From Prevotella sp. tc2-28 (GTDB taxonomy: Bacteria > Bacteroidota > Bacteroidia > Bacteroidales > Bacteroidaceae): DNA of 64,000 nt. The notes below the pieces were generated by a model. It saw nothing but the letters and a program-made list of their open reading frames with translations. It was not told the DNA's origin and searched no databases. Position 1 is the first letter of the stretch, and each line of letters opens with the position of its first letter. The position numbers and the translations under genes are program-made. Below, one piece after another: positions 36,839-45,792 of this stretch. The stretch covers positions 62,001 through 126,000 of the forward strand of contig NZ_FNRE01000010.1 of the NCBI RefSeq assembly GCF_900107705.1, in the 5' to 3' direction.

Positions 36839-36992
36839 AATAAGGAACGCTTATTCTCCAATAAGGCACCCTTATTATGAAATACCCCAAGGTTATGATG
36901 AAACAACCTTGGGTATTAATGGTAGCCGCGAGTCCGTAAGCCTCGGACTCTCAGTCCGAGCCGAGCGGACTGGCAGTCCGTCGGGACGGACT
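36839..36992 (+). repeat. Cluster of six stem-loops
   Basis: Two AATAAG...CTTATT hairpins (36839-36855, 36860-36876), one longer hairpin with arms 36881-36894/36905-36917 (CCCAAGGTT type), and three AGTCCG...CGGACT hairpins (36931-36949, 36953-36971, 36975-36992). Spacing is about 21-22 bp within each group. No ORF with a recognisable product lies here. The cluster adjoins the right repeat of the vapE unit. Confidence 0.8.
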
Positions 36993-37069
36993 AATGATCA
37001 TCAAAGATGTTTCCTTTTAAAAAGTCAAGATCGAGTAACTGGAGCTTTTTTGTTTCAAATAGTACGAAA

Positions 37070-37145
37070 TATGATGCAATGAACGTTTTTTGTTAGTTTT
37101 TGCATCATAAGTTATAGGATGAAATGGGTAAAAAGGGTAATTTTG
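37070..37145 (+). promoter_or_regulatory. Operator-like inverted repeat and -7 box before the fructan operon
   Basis: TATGATGCAA (37070-37079) and TTGCATCATA (37100-37109) form a perfect 10-bp inverted repeat with a 20-bp spacer. A -7 box TAATTTTG follows at 37138-37145, 33 bp before the GH32 ATG. The expected -33 slot has no TTTG, which fits regulation by a protein bound to the repeat. The stretch 36993-37069 holds nothing I recognise. Confidence 0.55.
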
Positions 37146-37178
37146 CAGCAAAATCGTTTATAACTAAAAACAAAAAGC

Positions 37179-38873
37179 ATGAAGAAACTGTTAATGACAC
37201 TGATGGCAATGATGACTTGCTGCTTGCTGGATGCGCAGATAATAGCACCTCGCATCTTGAGTGATAGTCATGTCATGTTGTCGTTGGAGAAGCAGACACG
37301 CTATTTGCTGCTGCCCGTAGAGGAGAAGGCTGAGATTGCCCACATCCGAGTATTGAAAGACAACAACGTCTGTCAGACGCTGAACGCCCGACTGGCTGTT
37401 GACAAGGTTGACTACTTTGTCCCACTGGAATTGAAGAAGGCTGACCTGTTGGACATTAGTTTCCGTGGCGACCGCCGTACGAAGGGTGCGATGTCCGAGT
37501 TGGCTTGCTGGCATGAGATGAAGTATGTTGACGAGTTTGACATGACCAACCGTGAGCACTTCCGTCCCAAGTACCATCACACGCCTAAATATGGTTGGAT
37601 GAATGATCCTAATGGTATGTTTTATAAAGATGGTGTATGGCATCTGGCTTTCCAGTGGAATCCCTACGGATCACAGTGGGAGAACATGACCTGGGGCGCT
37701 TCGACCAGCCGAGACCTGATTCACTGGGATGCTCAGCCAGCGGCTATAGAAGCTGACGGACTGGGTACAATCTTCAGCGGTTCGTGCGTAGTAGATAAGG
37801 AGAACACCGCCGGTTTTGGCAAAGGTGCCATCATTGCCTATTATACGTCGGCAGGTGAGGCTCAGACACAGTCGATGGCCTATTCGACAGATGGTGGAAA
37901 GACATTTAAGAAATATAGTGGTAACCCCGTGCTGGTATCTTCTGTACCTGATTTCCGCGATCCACACTTATTCTGGCATGCTGAGACTCAGCGCTGGATC
38001 ATGTTGTTGGCTGTTGGTCAGGAGATGCAGATTTATTCTTCTGCCAATTTGAAGCAGTGGACGATGGAGAGTCGCTTTGGAGCCGAATATGGTAATCATG
38101 GTGGCGTCTGGGAGTGTCCTGACTTGTTCCGCCTGCCTGTCCGTGGTACTGGTCAGCAGAAGTGGGTGCTGGTGTGCAACATCAACCCTGGTGGTCCGTT
38201 CGGAGGTTCCGCTACCCAGTATTTCGTCGGAAACTTCGATGGTCATAAGTTTACATGCGATTCGCGTCCCGAAGTGACAAAGTGGATGGATTATGGTAAA
38301 GACCATTATGCCACCGTAACGTTCGACAATGCTCCGGATAATCGTCGTGTAGCCATTGCGTGGATGTCTAACTGGCAATACGCCAACGAGGTGCCCACCA
38401 AGCAGTTCCGTTCTGCCAATGCAATACCACGTGATTTGGATTTGTTTATCGATGGAACCGAGACTTATTGCGGTGTGATGCCCTCTCCTGAGATGCTGAC
38501 TCTGCGTGGCAAGCCTTCAAAGCAGTTGACAGACGCTTGTGAGGTCGTTGTTACATTGAAAGGCTCTACGGAGATTACGCTCCAGAACGCGAAAGGTGAA
38601 AAAGTGGTTATGCGTTATGACGCGCAGAAGCAGACTTTCTCAATGGACCGCACGAAGAGTGGTGACACATCGTTCAGTGAGCATTTCCCCTGCACGACAG
38701 TTGCTCCAACGCATGGTCAGATGAAGCAGCTCCGCTTGTTTATAGACCGCAGTTCGCTGGAGGCATTCGACGGTGATGGCAAAATGGCTATGACCAATCT
38801 GGTGTTCCCATCAGAACCCTATAACACAATCAATGTGACAAATAAAGCAAAAGTAACTATTTATCCTTTCTAA
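37179..38873 (+). CDS. GH32 fructan hydrolase (levanase/inulinase type) with DUF4980-like N-terminus
   Basis: The 564-residue enzyme has a signal peptide (MAMMTCCLLDAQI), an N-terminal beta domain of about 110 residues that I associate with DUF4980, then the GH32 five-bladed propeller: GWMNDPNGMFY (nucleophile Asp), DFRDPHLFW (transition-state Asp) and VWECPDLF (acid/base Glu). The C-terminal beta-sandwich contains LRLFIDRSSLEAFDGDG. It releases fructose from beta-fructans or sucrose in the periplasm or outside. It leads an operon with a sugar MFS carrier (4 bp) and a fructokinase, a complete fructose route without SusCD. Confidence 0.93.
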   Translation: MKKLLMTLMAMMTCCLLDAQIIAPRILSDSHVMLSLEKQTRYLLLPVEEKAEIAHIRVLKDNNVCQTLNARLAVDKVDYFVPLELKKADLLDISFRGDRRTKGAMSELACWHEMKYVDEFDMTNREHFRPKYHHTPKYGWMNDPNGMFYKDGVWHLAFQWNPYGSQWENMTWGASTSRDLIHWDAQPAAIEADGLGTIFSGSCVVDKENTAGFGKGAIIAYYTSAGEAQTQSMAYSTDGGKTFKKYSGNPVLVSSVPDFRDPHLFWHAETQRWIMLLAVGQEMQIYSSANLKQWTMESRFGAEYGNHGGVWECPDLFRLPVRGTGQQKWVLVCNINPGGPFGGSATQYFVGNFDGHKFTCDSRPEVTKWMDYGKDHYATVTFDNAPDNRRVAIAWMSNWQYANEVPTKQFRSANAIPRDLDLFIDGTETYCGVMPSPEMLTLRGKPSKQLTDACEVVVTLKGSTEITLQNAKGEKVVMRYDAQKQTFSMDRTKSGDTSFSEHFPCTTVAPTHGQMKQLRLFIDRSSLEAFDGDGKMAMTNLVFPSEPYNTINVTNKAKVTIYPF

Positions 38874-38877
38874 TTAT

Positions 38878-40041
38878 ATGGTTAACAATAGCAATAAATC
38901 TATCTACTTGATACCGGTGATGCTCTGCTTCTTCTGCATGGGCTTCGTAGACTTGGTAGGTATCGCTTCGAACTATGTGAAGGAAGATCTCGGATTGACT
39001 GACTCCGTGGCTAATGTGTTTCCTTCGCTCGTATTCTTCTGGTTCCTTATTTTCAGTGTGCCTACGGGTATGCTGATGAACAAGATAGGACGTAAGAACA
39101 CCGTTCTGCTGTCGCTTATCGTGACGGTGGTGTCCCTGCTGATTCCGCTGTTCGGCAATTCGTTCGCCATCATGCTGGTTGCCTTCTCGCTGTTAGGCAT
39201 CGGCAATGCCTTGATGCAGACCAGTATCAATCCGCTGGCCATGTTGATTATCGGCGACAAGAACCTTGCCTCAACGCTTACCTTCGGTCAGTTTGTGAAG
39301 GCTATTGCTTCATTCCTCGCTCCTTATTTGGCCATGTGGGGTGCTACTCAGGTGATTCCTTCGTTCGGTTACGACTGGCGTGTACTGTTCATGGTCTACT
39401 TCATCGTAGGAGTACTGGCAAGTGCGTTGCTTTGGGCTACTCCGATTCAGGAAGATATACAGGAAGGTAAGTCTTCGTCGTTCATGGACTGCCTGCGACT
39501 GCTGGGCAAACCTATTGTGCTGCTGTCGTTCCTAGCTATCATGTGCCATGTGGGTATTGACGTTGGTACCAATACGACGGCTCCCAAGTTGTTGATGGAG
39601 CGAGTAGGCATGACGCTCAATGAGGCAGCCTTTGCCACTTCACTGTACTTTATCTTCCGTACCATTGGCGCGCTGACAGGATCGTTCTTCCTTCGTGTCA
39701 TGAAAACCCGCTGGTTCTTTATTGTCAGCGTGGTACTGATGGCAGCCTCTATGGCTCTCATGTTTGGTGGTGACACGAAGTTCGAGCTCTATTTGGCTAT
39801 CGCATTGGTGGGTTATGGTAACTCCAACGTATTCTCGATGGCTTTCTCTGAGGCATTACTCTCTGTTCCAGAAAAGCAGAACGAGGTATCCGGTCTTATG
39901 ATTATGGGCTTGTTCGGTGGAACGGTATTCCCCCTTATCATGGGCTTCTGCAGTGATGCTATGGGACAGGCTGGTGCTGTCGCAGTGATGGCTGTCGGTG
40001 TAGTCTATCTGTTTACATTCATTAATAAGATTAAGCATTAA
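38878..40041 (+). CDS. MFS sugar transporter, likely for fructose
   Basis: The 387-residue membrane protein has about 12 hydrophobic segments and MFS loops (PTGMLMNKIGRKNTVLL; GIGNALMQTSINPLAMLI). It fits the fucose/glucose permease-like subgroup common in Bacteroidetes. Placed between GH32 and fructokinase, it most likely brings the released fructose across the inner membrane by ion symport. Direct substrate proof is absent. The fructokinase starts 12 bp after it. Confidence 0.88.
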   Translation: MVNNSNKSIYLIPVMLCFFCMGFVDLVGIASNYVKEDLGLTDSVANVFPSLVFFWFLIFSVPTGMLMNKIGRKNTVLLSLIVTVVSLLIPLFGNSFAIMLVAFSLLGIGNALMQTSINPLAMLIIGDKNLASTLTFGQFVKAIASFLAPYLAMWGATQVIPSFGYDWRVLFMVYFIVGVLASALLWATPIQEDIQEGKSSSFMDCLRLLGKPIVLLSFLAIMCHVGIDVGTNTTAPKLLMERVGMTLNEAAFATSLYFIFRTIGALTGSFFLRVMKTRWFFIVSVVLMAASMALMFGGDTKFELYLAIALVGYGNSNVFSMAFSEALLSVPEKQNEVSGLMIMGLFGGTVFPLIMGFCSDAMGQAGAVAVMAVGVVYLFTFINKIKH

Positions 40042-40053
40042 AACCATAAAACT

Positions 40054-40938
40054 ATGAAAGATTTAATTATCGGATTGGGCGAGGCATTGTGGGATATGCT
40101 GCCCGAAGGAAAAAAACTTGGTGGTGCTCCTGCTAACTTTGCCTATCATGCAGGCCAATTTGGACTCAACACGATGGCTATCAGTGCATTAGGAGAGGAT
40201 AATCTGGCAGAGGAGACCATTGCGGCATTGGAGCATAATGGACTAAAATACTTGATGCCCCGTGTGCCCTATGCAACCGGTACGGTACAGGTGACTTTGT
40301 CAGGAAATGGCATTCCGTCATACGAGATTAAAGAGAATGTGGCTTGGGACAACATCCCCTTCAATGCAGAGGTGGAAGAGGTCGCTAAGAATTGTCGTGC
40401 CGTCTGCTTCGGTTCGTTGGCACAGCGCAATGTGGTAAGTCGCGAGACCATTCAGAAATTCCTCGATGCTACACCCAAGGACTGCCTGAAGATATGTGAT
40501 ATCAACCTGCGCCAGCAGTTCTTCTCAAAGGAGATACTGGAGGGGTCTTTCAAACGTTGTGACATTCTGAAGATTAATGACGAGGAATTGGTTGTTGTCA
40601 GTCATATGTTTGGCTATCAGGATTTGGATGATCGTAAAGTCTGTGAGCAGATGGTGAAGGATTACGACCTGAAGATGCTTGTCTTGACTTGTGGCACAAA
40701 TGGAAGCCATGTGTTTACTGCCGATGGTAAGCACTCGTTCCAGGACACGCCAAAAGTTAAGGTTGCCGATACCGTTGGTGCAGGCGATTCGTTTACTGGT
40801 TCATTCTGTGCTGCCATCTTGAACGGGAAGCCCGTCGAGGAGGCTCACCGTATAGCTGTCGAGGTGTCAGCCTATGTCTGCACTCAGAACGGAGCTATGC
40901 CGAAATATCCGGCAGAACTAGTTGCTAAAGTGAAGTAA
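40054..40938 (+). CDS. Fructokinase, PfkB family
   Basis: The 294-residue cytoplasmic sugar kinase has the substrate-binding GGAPANFAYHAGQFG near the start and the PfkB signature DTVGAGDSFTGSF with the catalytic Asp near residue 245. It would phosphorylate fructose imported by the upstream carrier. It ends the fructan operon and overlaps the 3' end of a second PfkB kinase on the other strand by 14 bp. Length is normal for fructokinases. Confidence 0.92.
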   Translation: MKDLIIGLGEALWDMLPEGKKLGGAPANFAYHAGQFGLNTMAISALGEDNLAEETIAALEHNGLKYLMPRVPYATGTVQVTLSGNGIPSYEIKENVAWDNIPFNAEVEEVAKNCRAVCFGSLAQRNVVSRETIQKFLDATPKDCLKICDINLRQQFFSKEILEGSFKRCDILKINDEELVVVSHMFGYQDLDDRKVCEQMVKDYDLKMLVLTCGTNGSHVFTADGKHSFQDTPKVKVADTVGAGDSFTGSFCAAILNGKPVEEAHRIAVEVSAYVCTQNGAMPKYPAELVAKVK

Positions 40939-41857
40939 TCTTTGCTCCGAACTCTGGCGAGATATAGTTGTATAGGCTTCGGCAAGCCTCTGTGGAGAAG
41001 TCGATGCCACACTGTATGATTTTGTCCCATTGCTGTTCCGACAACCCTTGTTCGATATGACTACGGGTAATGCCGTTGCTAATCAGTCCGTAAAGGAAGC
41101 CGGCATTGAAGTTGTCGCCAGCCCCAATGGTGCTCACCGCCTCAATAGGAGGAACAGGATATTGTTTGCACAGTCCACCGTCTGCACGCAGTTCGATGGG
41201 CTGTGCAGCTTGTGTGTAGATGAATTTCTTGGTGTAGAACGAGATTTGTGAGCGATAGACAACATCTGGGTCGTTCTTCTTGAAAAGTATCTCAAAATCC
41301 TCTGCTGAACCACGCACGATATCAGCCATTTCGAAGTTCTCTAGCAGGTTGGCAGTCAGTTTAATGACCTCATGTTGATGCGAGGCTCGGAAGTTGACAT
41401 CATAGTATAGAATGGCTCCGTGCTGGTGGGCATATTCCAGAAAGGCCTTGACTTGTGGGCGTATAACAGGGTTCAGCGCATAATATGAACCGAATAGTAC
41501 CAAGTCGTCAGTTTGGATGTCTGGGTAGTTGAAATCCAGACGGTCATGTGGATGATCTTTGTAAAAGATATAATCGGCATCGTTTTTCTCGTTGAGGAAC
41601 GCAAGCGATAAGGGTGACTTGGAATCTGGATATACATTGACACAGTCTGCATTACACCCGTTGTCACGCAGAAAGCGGATGATGTTCTGTCCGATGTGGT
41701 CATTGCCTGTTTCACCGATAAAACAAGTGTTAATGCCTGCCCTTGACAAGGAAATGATAGCATTGAACGTGCTACCTCCTGGTACTGCGTGAATGGGCTG
41801 CTCGTTGCGGAAGATAATGTCAAGTACGGTTTCGCCTATTCCAATAACTTTTCTCAT
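40925..41857 (-). CDS. PfkB-family carbohydrate kinase
   Basis: The 310-residue kinase has MRKVIGIGETVLDIIF, the substrate loop AVPGGSTFNAIISLSRAG and the signature STIGAGDNFNAGFLYG with the catalytic Asp. It is only a distant paralogue of the adjacent fructokinase; the sugar could be fructose, ribose, an aldonate or a nucleoside. It is convergent with the fructan operon and overlaps it by 14 bp. A TACCTTTG box lies 20 bp upstream, in a 67-bp gap shared with the divergent M16 peptidase. Confidence 0.88.
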   Translation of the reverse strand: MRKVIGIGETVLDIIFRNEQPIHAVPGGSTFNAIISLSRAGINTCFIGETGNDHIGQNIIRFLRDNGCNADCVNVYPDSKSPLSLAFLNEKNDADYIFYKDHPHDRLDFNYPDIQTDDLVLFGSYYALNPVIRPQVKAFLEYAHQHGAILYYDVNFRASHQHEVIKLTANLLENFEMADIVRGSAEDFEILFKKNDPDVVYRSQISFYTKKFIYTQAAQPIELRADGGLCKQYPVPPIEAVSTIGAGDNFNAGFLYGLISNGITRSHIEQGLSEQQWDKIIQCGIDFSTEACRSLYNYISPEFGAKITSL

Positions 41858-41877
41858 AGTATGCTATTTTTTGCTGA

Positions 41878-41915
41878 CAAAGGTACACATTATTTTCAAA
41901 AAAGCACTATCTTTG
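41878..41915. promoter_or_regulatory. Divergent -7 boxes for the PfkB kinase and M16 peptidase
   Basis: Minus strand TACCTTTG at 41878-41885 serves the kinase (ATG 41857). Plus strand TATCTTTG at 41908-41915 serves the peptidase (ATG 41925, only 9 bp on). Neither has a clear -33 partner. Confidence 0.55.
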
Positions 41916-41924
41916 CACACAATT

Positions 41925-43145
41925 ATGATGAAATACAATACAATAACCCTCAACAACGGTCTTCGTGTCATCCATCTGCCATCCACATCGCCAGTGGTCT
42001 ATTGTGGTATTGGTATCAATGCAGGTTCGCGACAGGAAGCACCTGGTGAGGAGGGAGTTGCCCATTTCTGTGAACATGTAAGTTTCAAAGGCACAAAAAA
42101 GCGCACAGCTCTTCAAATATTGAACGGACTGGAACGCGTTGGAGGTGACTTGAATGCTTTTACCAACAAGGAGGATACTTTTTTCTATGCAGCAATCCTA
42201 AAAGAGCATCTGTCCAAGGCTGTCGACTTATTGACTGATATTGTTTTCAATAGTCAGTATCCTGAACAAGAGATTCGGCATGAGTTGGATGTTATTTGCG
42301 ATGAAATTGAGAGTTATAACGACTCTCCGGCTGAGCTTATCTACGATGAATTCGAGAATATGCTTTTCAAAGGCCATCCTTTAGGACATAATATATTAGG
42401 TACGCGCGAGCGAGTGCAAAGTTTTACCTCAGCTCATGCCCATCACTTTACAGCTTCTCATTACCGTCCTTCAAATGCAATCTTCTTTGCCTATGGTGAC
42501 ATTGATTTTGGCAGACTCGTGAAAAGCATTGAGGCGAGAACAGATCACGCTGAGATAAAAGACATCCCTAAAGCTGCTATGGATTCTTCTTTGCTCGGTC
42601 ATTCTTCATCTCTTGCCTCAGAACCACACCATCAGGCTCATGTCATGATGGGTGGTTGCACCTTTGGTTATGATGATCAGCGTCGGCTCCCGCTCTATCT
42701 GCTGAACAACATGTTAGGTGGACCAGGGATGAATGCCCGTTTAAACCTATCGCTTCGTGAACGTCACGGATTGGTTTACACGGTGGAAAGTACGATGGCA
42801 AGCTACAGTGATACCGGAAGCTGGTCTGTCTATTTCGGTTGCGACCATCATGATGTGAAACGCTGTAAGCGCTTAGTTAACAATGAGCTTGATCGGATGA
42901 TGCAACACCCTTTAAGCGAACGCCAGTTGACGGCAGCAAAGCGTCAGTTGAAAGGTCAGATAGCAATTGCTTGCGACAACCGTGAACAGTTTGCCCTGGA
43001 TATTGCCAAGAACTACCTGCATTATGGTCAAGTGCGGGATATTGAAGACCTCTTACAACGGATTGATGCCATTTCACCGGCACAAATACAAGATGTGGCT
43101 CAGTACGTTTTTGCACCAGACCACTTGCAGACTTTAATCCTTTAG
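41925..43145 (+). CDS. M16 family zinc peptidase (insulinase type)
   Basis: The 406-residue protein has the inverted zinc motif HFCEH (His47, Glu50, His51) and a downstream Glu ligand in LDVICDEIESYNDSPAE. YTVESTMASYSDTGSWSVYF is the conserved C-terminal half signature. No signal peptide is seen with the start at 41925, so it may act in the cytoplasm. A longer ORF from 41793 runs back through the promoter and the divergent gene, so I reject that start. A second ATG at 41928 is equally possible. The next gene is convergent after 10 bp. Confidence 0.93.
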   Translation: MMKYNTITLNNGLRVIHLPSTSPVVYCGIGINAGSRQEAPGEEGVAHFCEHVSFKGTKKRTALQILNGLERVGGDLNAFTNKEDTFFYAAILKEHLSKAVDLLTDIVFNSQYPEQEIRHELDVICDEIESYNDSPAELIYDEFENMLFKGHPLGHNILGTRERVQSFTSAHAHHFTASHYRPSNAIFFAYGDIDFGRLVKSIEARTDHAEIKDIPKAAMDSSLLGHSSSLASEPHHQAHVMMGGCTFGYDDQRRLPLYLLNNMLGGPGMNARLNLSLRERHGLVYTVESTMASYSDTGSWSVYFGCDHHDVKRCKRLVNNELDRMMQHPLSERQLTAAKRQLKGQIAIACDNREQFALDIAKNYLHYGQVRDIEDLLQRIDAISPAQIQDVAQYVFAPDHLQTLIL

Positions 43146-43155
43146 AACTACTTAT

Positions 43156-43653
43156 TCAGATGCAGGCGCTCAGTTGCCTACGTACGGTTTTGCGAGCCAG
43201 TCCTAATCGATTCTCAACTTGTTTGTAAGGAAGTTCCAGTTGCTGGGCTATCTCACTTACCTTCATTCCATCGTAGATATGGAGGCGATATACCGTGCGG
43301 CATTCTGTCGACAAACGTGCCAATGAGTGCTCCATGCGTTCTGCAATCTGTTTGGCAGAAAATACCGATTCCATCGATTCCTCTGTTGTGTCGGAACGGC
43401 GAATATAGTGTTCGTATTCTTCATAGACACGACGTTTGCGATAGTAGTCTGCTACCGCATGACGAGCCATCGTGTAAATCAGGTTAGGCAAGGTTTGGGG
43501 AGTAATGAGACAACGACTGTCGAGTAGTCGCAGGAACAGGTCTTGAACCATGTCCTGCGCTAACTCGGCATCCGTTGTCCTAATCGCGATGAAACCGATG
43601 ATTTCTTCGCGATGCTGAGTATAATAGTTGGATAATAGTGATTGCTTATTCAT
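43156..43653 (-). CDS. ECF sigma factor at the end of the xylan operon
   Basis: The 165-residue protein has region 2 (DAELAQDMVQDLFLRLLDSR, TMARHAVADYYRKRR) and region 4 (LSTECRTVYRLHIYDGMKVS, YKQVENRLGLARKTVRR). The start ATG at 43653 overlaps the GH43 stop by 8 bp; the longer start at 43677 lies deeper in that gene. No FecR-like anti-sigma gene is adjacent. Overlap with the xylosidase gene suggests co-expression during growth on xylan, though its targets are unknown. Confidence 0.9.
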   Translation of the reverse strand: MNKQSLLSNYYTQHREEIIGFIAIRTTDAELAQDMVQDLFLRLLDSRCLITPQTLPNLIYTMARHAVADYYRKRRVYEEYEHYIRRSDTTEESMESVFSAKQIAERMEHSLARLSTECRTVYRLHIYDGMKVSEIAQQLELPYKQVENRLGLARKTVRRQLSACI

Positions 43654-44677
43654 TGACCACCTTTTGAATCGTCCCATCCGTATTGTAGAACAACTGCTGC
43701 ACTTTCAGTGAGCGCAGGTGGGTGATGTCATTGCTGGGCACGCAGTCGTGATAACAGAGATACCACTGGCCTTTGAACTCAACGATAGAGTGATGGGTAG
43801 TCCAGCCTACTACGGGGTCGAGAATGACACCTTGGTAGGTGAATGGTCCATAGGGGTTGTCACCGATGGCGTAGCATAGGTAATGGCTGTCGCCCGTAGA
43901 GTATGAGAAGTAATATTTCCCGTTATATTTGTGCATCCACGATGCCTCGAAGAAGCGGTGCGGGTCATCTGCTCTCATGGGTTTACCATCCTGACCGAGG
44001 ATGACTACTGAGCGTGGAGCTTCTGCAAACTGAAGTACATCATCGCTCATACGTACTACGCAGCTGTTCAGGGCAGGAGCACCTGGTTTCGCAAACAGTT
44101 CACCTTGATGGTCGGGAGCTGCGCCTAAGTCAATGAGTCCGTTCTCGTCACCATATTTTCCACGGATAGTGTTATATCCCTCGGTAAGTGGTTGTCTCCA
44201 CTGCAGCTGTCCACCCCAGAGTCCACCGAAGTAGGTGTATATCTGTCCATCGTCATCCTTGAATACACATGGGTCAATGGAGAACGATCCTCGGATGGGC
44301 TGTGCCTGTGGTACAAAGGGTCCCTCTGGTTTGTCACTGACGGCTACACCCAGTCGGAACACCCCGTCGTAGGCCTTTGCAGAGAAGATGAGGTAGTATT
44401 TGCCGTCCTTCTCGATACAATCGTTGTCCCACATCTGTTTTTCCGCCCAGGGCACATCCTTTACATCAAGAATTACACCATGGTCGGTAACATGTCCGTT
44501 CTCTATGTCGTCCCACGACAATACGTGGTAGTCTTTCATCTGGAAGTGTCCGCCATCATCGTCGAAACATTCACCGGCATCCCAGTCGTGTGAGGGATAG
44601 ATGTACAAGCGTCCGTTGAAGACGTTAGCCGAGGGGTCGGCCATATAGTCATTAGGGAAAAGATAACGTGGTTTCAT
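43646..44677 (-). CDS. xynB: GH43 beta-xylosidase / arabinofuranosidase
   Basis: The 343-residue enzyme has GH43 catalytic carboxylates at the expected places: base Asp in YMADPSANVF, pKa-modulating Asp in SFSIDPCVF, and acid Glu in HRFFEASWM. No signal peptide is present, so it should split xylo-oligosaccharides in the cytoplasm after import by the symporter encoded upstream. The order symporter-GH10-GH43 is the xynD-xynA-xynB order I recall from Prevotella bryantii; the symbol rests on that recollection. It follows GH10 by 8 bp. Confidence 0.9.
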   Translation of the reverse strand: MKPRYLFPNDYMADPSANVFNGRLYIYPSHDWDAGECFDDDGGHFQMKDYHVLSWDDIENGHVTDHGVILDVKDVPWAEKQMWDNDCIEKDGKYYLIFSAKAYDGVFRLGVAVSDKPEGPFVPQAQPIRGSFSIDPCVFKDDDGQIYTYFGGLWGGQLQWRQPLTEGYNTIRGKYGDENGLIDLGAAPDHQGELFAKPGAPALNSCVVRMSDDVLQFAEAPRSVVILGQDGKPMRADDPHRFFEASWMHKYNGKYYFSYSTGDSHYLCYAIGDNPYGPFTYQGVILDPVVGWTTHHSIVEFKGQWYLCYHDCVPSNDITHLRSLKVQQLFYNTDGTIQKVVNE

Positions 44678-44685
44678 ATATATGC

Positions 44686-45792
44686 TTATTTAAATATGTT
44701 GATGATTTCGTTGACAACAGGCTTTGCCTGATAGTTGCGATCGAAGAGCAATGGATAGTTTGTGCGACCTTTGATAGGCCATCCATTGAGCCATGAGTTC
44801 TCGTCGCTGACACCCCACAAGGTGATTCTTCCAATCTGGTTGCGATGCTTATAATAGAGCTTGAACAGGTTTGTCCATCGCTTGTCCAGTTCCTGTTGCT
44901 TGGCTTTGGGAAGTCCGTTGGCATAGGGGTTGTACTTCTGTTGGAACTCAAAGTTCTGTTCTACGGCAGCTCCCCCGAACCCTTCAGGGTTAGGCAATAC
45001 GTTGATATCCAGTTCTGTAATCAGCACTTTCACACCACAAGCGGCAAAGGCCTCAATACTCTTTTCATATTCCTTTAGGTCGGGGTAGTCCAATCCGTTG
45101 TGGCTCTGCATGCCCACACCGTCGATGCGCAATCCCTTTTCCTTCAGGTGTCTGATAAGTCGGCAGACGGCATCGCGCTTGCTAGGCTTTGCCATTGAAT
45201 AGTCGTTGTAGTAAAGCTCAGCATCAGGGTCTGCCTCGTGAGCAGTACGGAAAGCTATCTCAATGAATTCCTCGCCCAACAGATTATAATAAGGTGACTT
45301 ACGGAATGACCCGTCATCCTCGATGGCTTCGTTGACGACATCCCATCCGATGACCTGGCCCTTGAAATGGCCAACCACTGTCTTGATATGTTTGATGAGG
45401 CGCTCCTTCAGCACCTCTTTTGAGACAGGAGCAGCAGTGTATCCGTTAGTGAACCACCAATCGGGAGCCTGTGAATGCCAGACCAGACAGTGGCCTGTGG
45501 CTTTCAGTCCCAGTTGTTGGCAATAACTGATGAACTTGTCGGCTGTGCGGAAGTCGAAAATACCTTCTGCAGGCGCCAATACCTCTGGTTTCATGCAGTT
45601 TTCAGCTACAGCACAATTGAAGTGGCGCTTTAAGACGGCATCTGCTTCGGGCACCTGTCCGTCGCTCTGCCATTGGTTAACTGCCGCACCGATGAGGCAG
45701 TACTTACCTACAGCTTCTCTCAAGCTCTGAGCAAGCACTGACTCAGATGCAAAAACTACTAATAATATAACTACTAACCTTAATGTTTTCAT
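44686..45792 (-). CDS. xynA: GH10 endo-1,4-beta-xylanase
   Basis: The 368-residue exported enzyme has a signal peptide (LVVILLVVFASESVLAQ) and a single GH10 barrel: HCLVWHSQAPDWW, acid/base Glu155 in GWDVVNEA, GVGMQSHNG, nucleophile Glu260 in LITELDIN, and GVSDENSWL. It has no carbohydrate-binding module. Its ATG overlaps the stop of the upstream symporter gene in ATGA fashion, so translation is coupled. It would cut xylan chains into oligomers outside the cytoplasm. Confidence 0.95.
   Translation of the reverse strand: MKTLRLVVILLVVFASESVLAQSLREAVGKYCLIGAAVNQWQSDGQVPEADAVLKRHFNCAVAENCMKPEVLAPAEGIFDFRTADKFISYCQQLGLKATGHCLVWHSQAPDWWFTNGYTAAPVSKEVLKERLIKHIKTVVGHFKGQVIGWDVVNEAIEDDGSFRKSPYYNLLGEEFIEIAFRTAHEADPDAELYYNDYSMAKPSKRDAVCRLIRHLKEKGLRIDGVGMQSHNGLDYPDLKEYEKSIEAFAACGVKVLITELDINVLPNPEGFGGAAVEQNFEFQQKYNPYANGLPKAKQQELDKRWTNLFKLYYKHRNQIGRITLWGVSDENSWLNGWPIKGRTNYPLLFDRNYQAKPVVNEIINIFK

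Noticed and set aside
36839..36992. Possible CRISPR array
   Set aside because: Units are hairpins of three different sequences without constant repeats or unique spacers; no cas genes.
34670..36992. Integrated prophage
   Set aside because: Only VapE and a DUF6078-like gene; no integrase, tRNA site, structural or lysis gene. An isolated element fits better.
41793..41924. Longer N-terminus for the M16 peptidase
   Set aside because: It would include both divergent promoter boxes and overlap the PfkB kinase start; conserved sequence begins after 41925.
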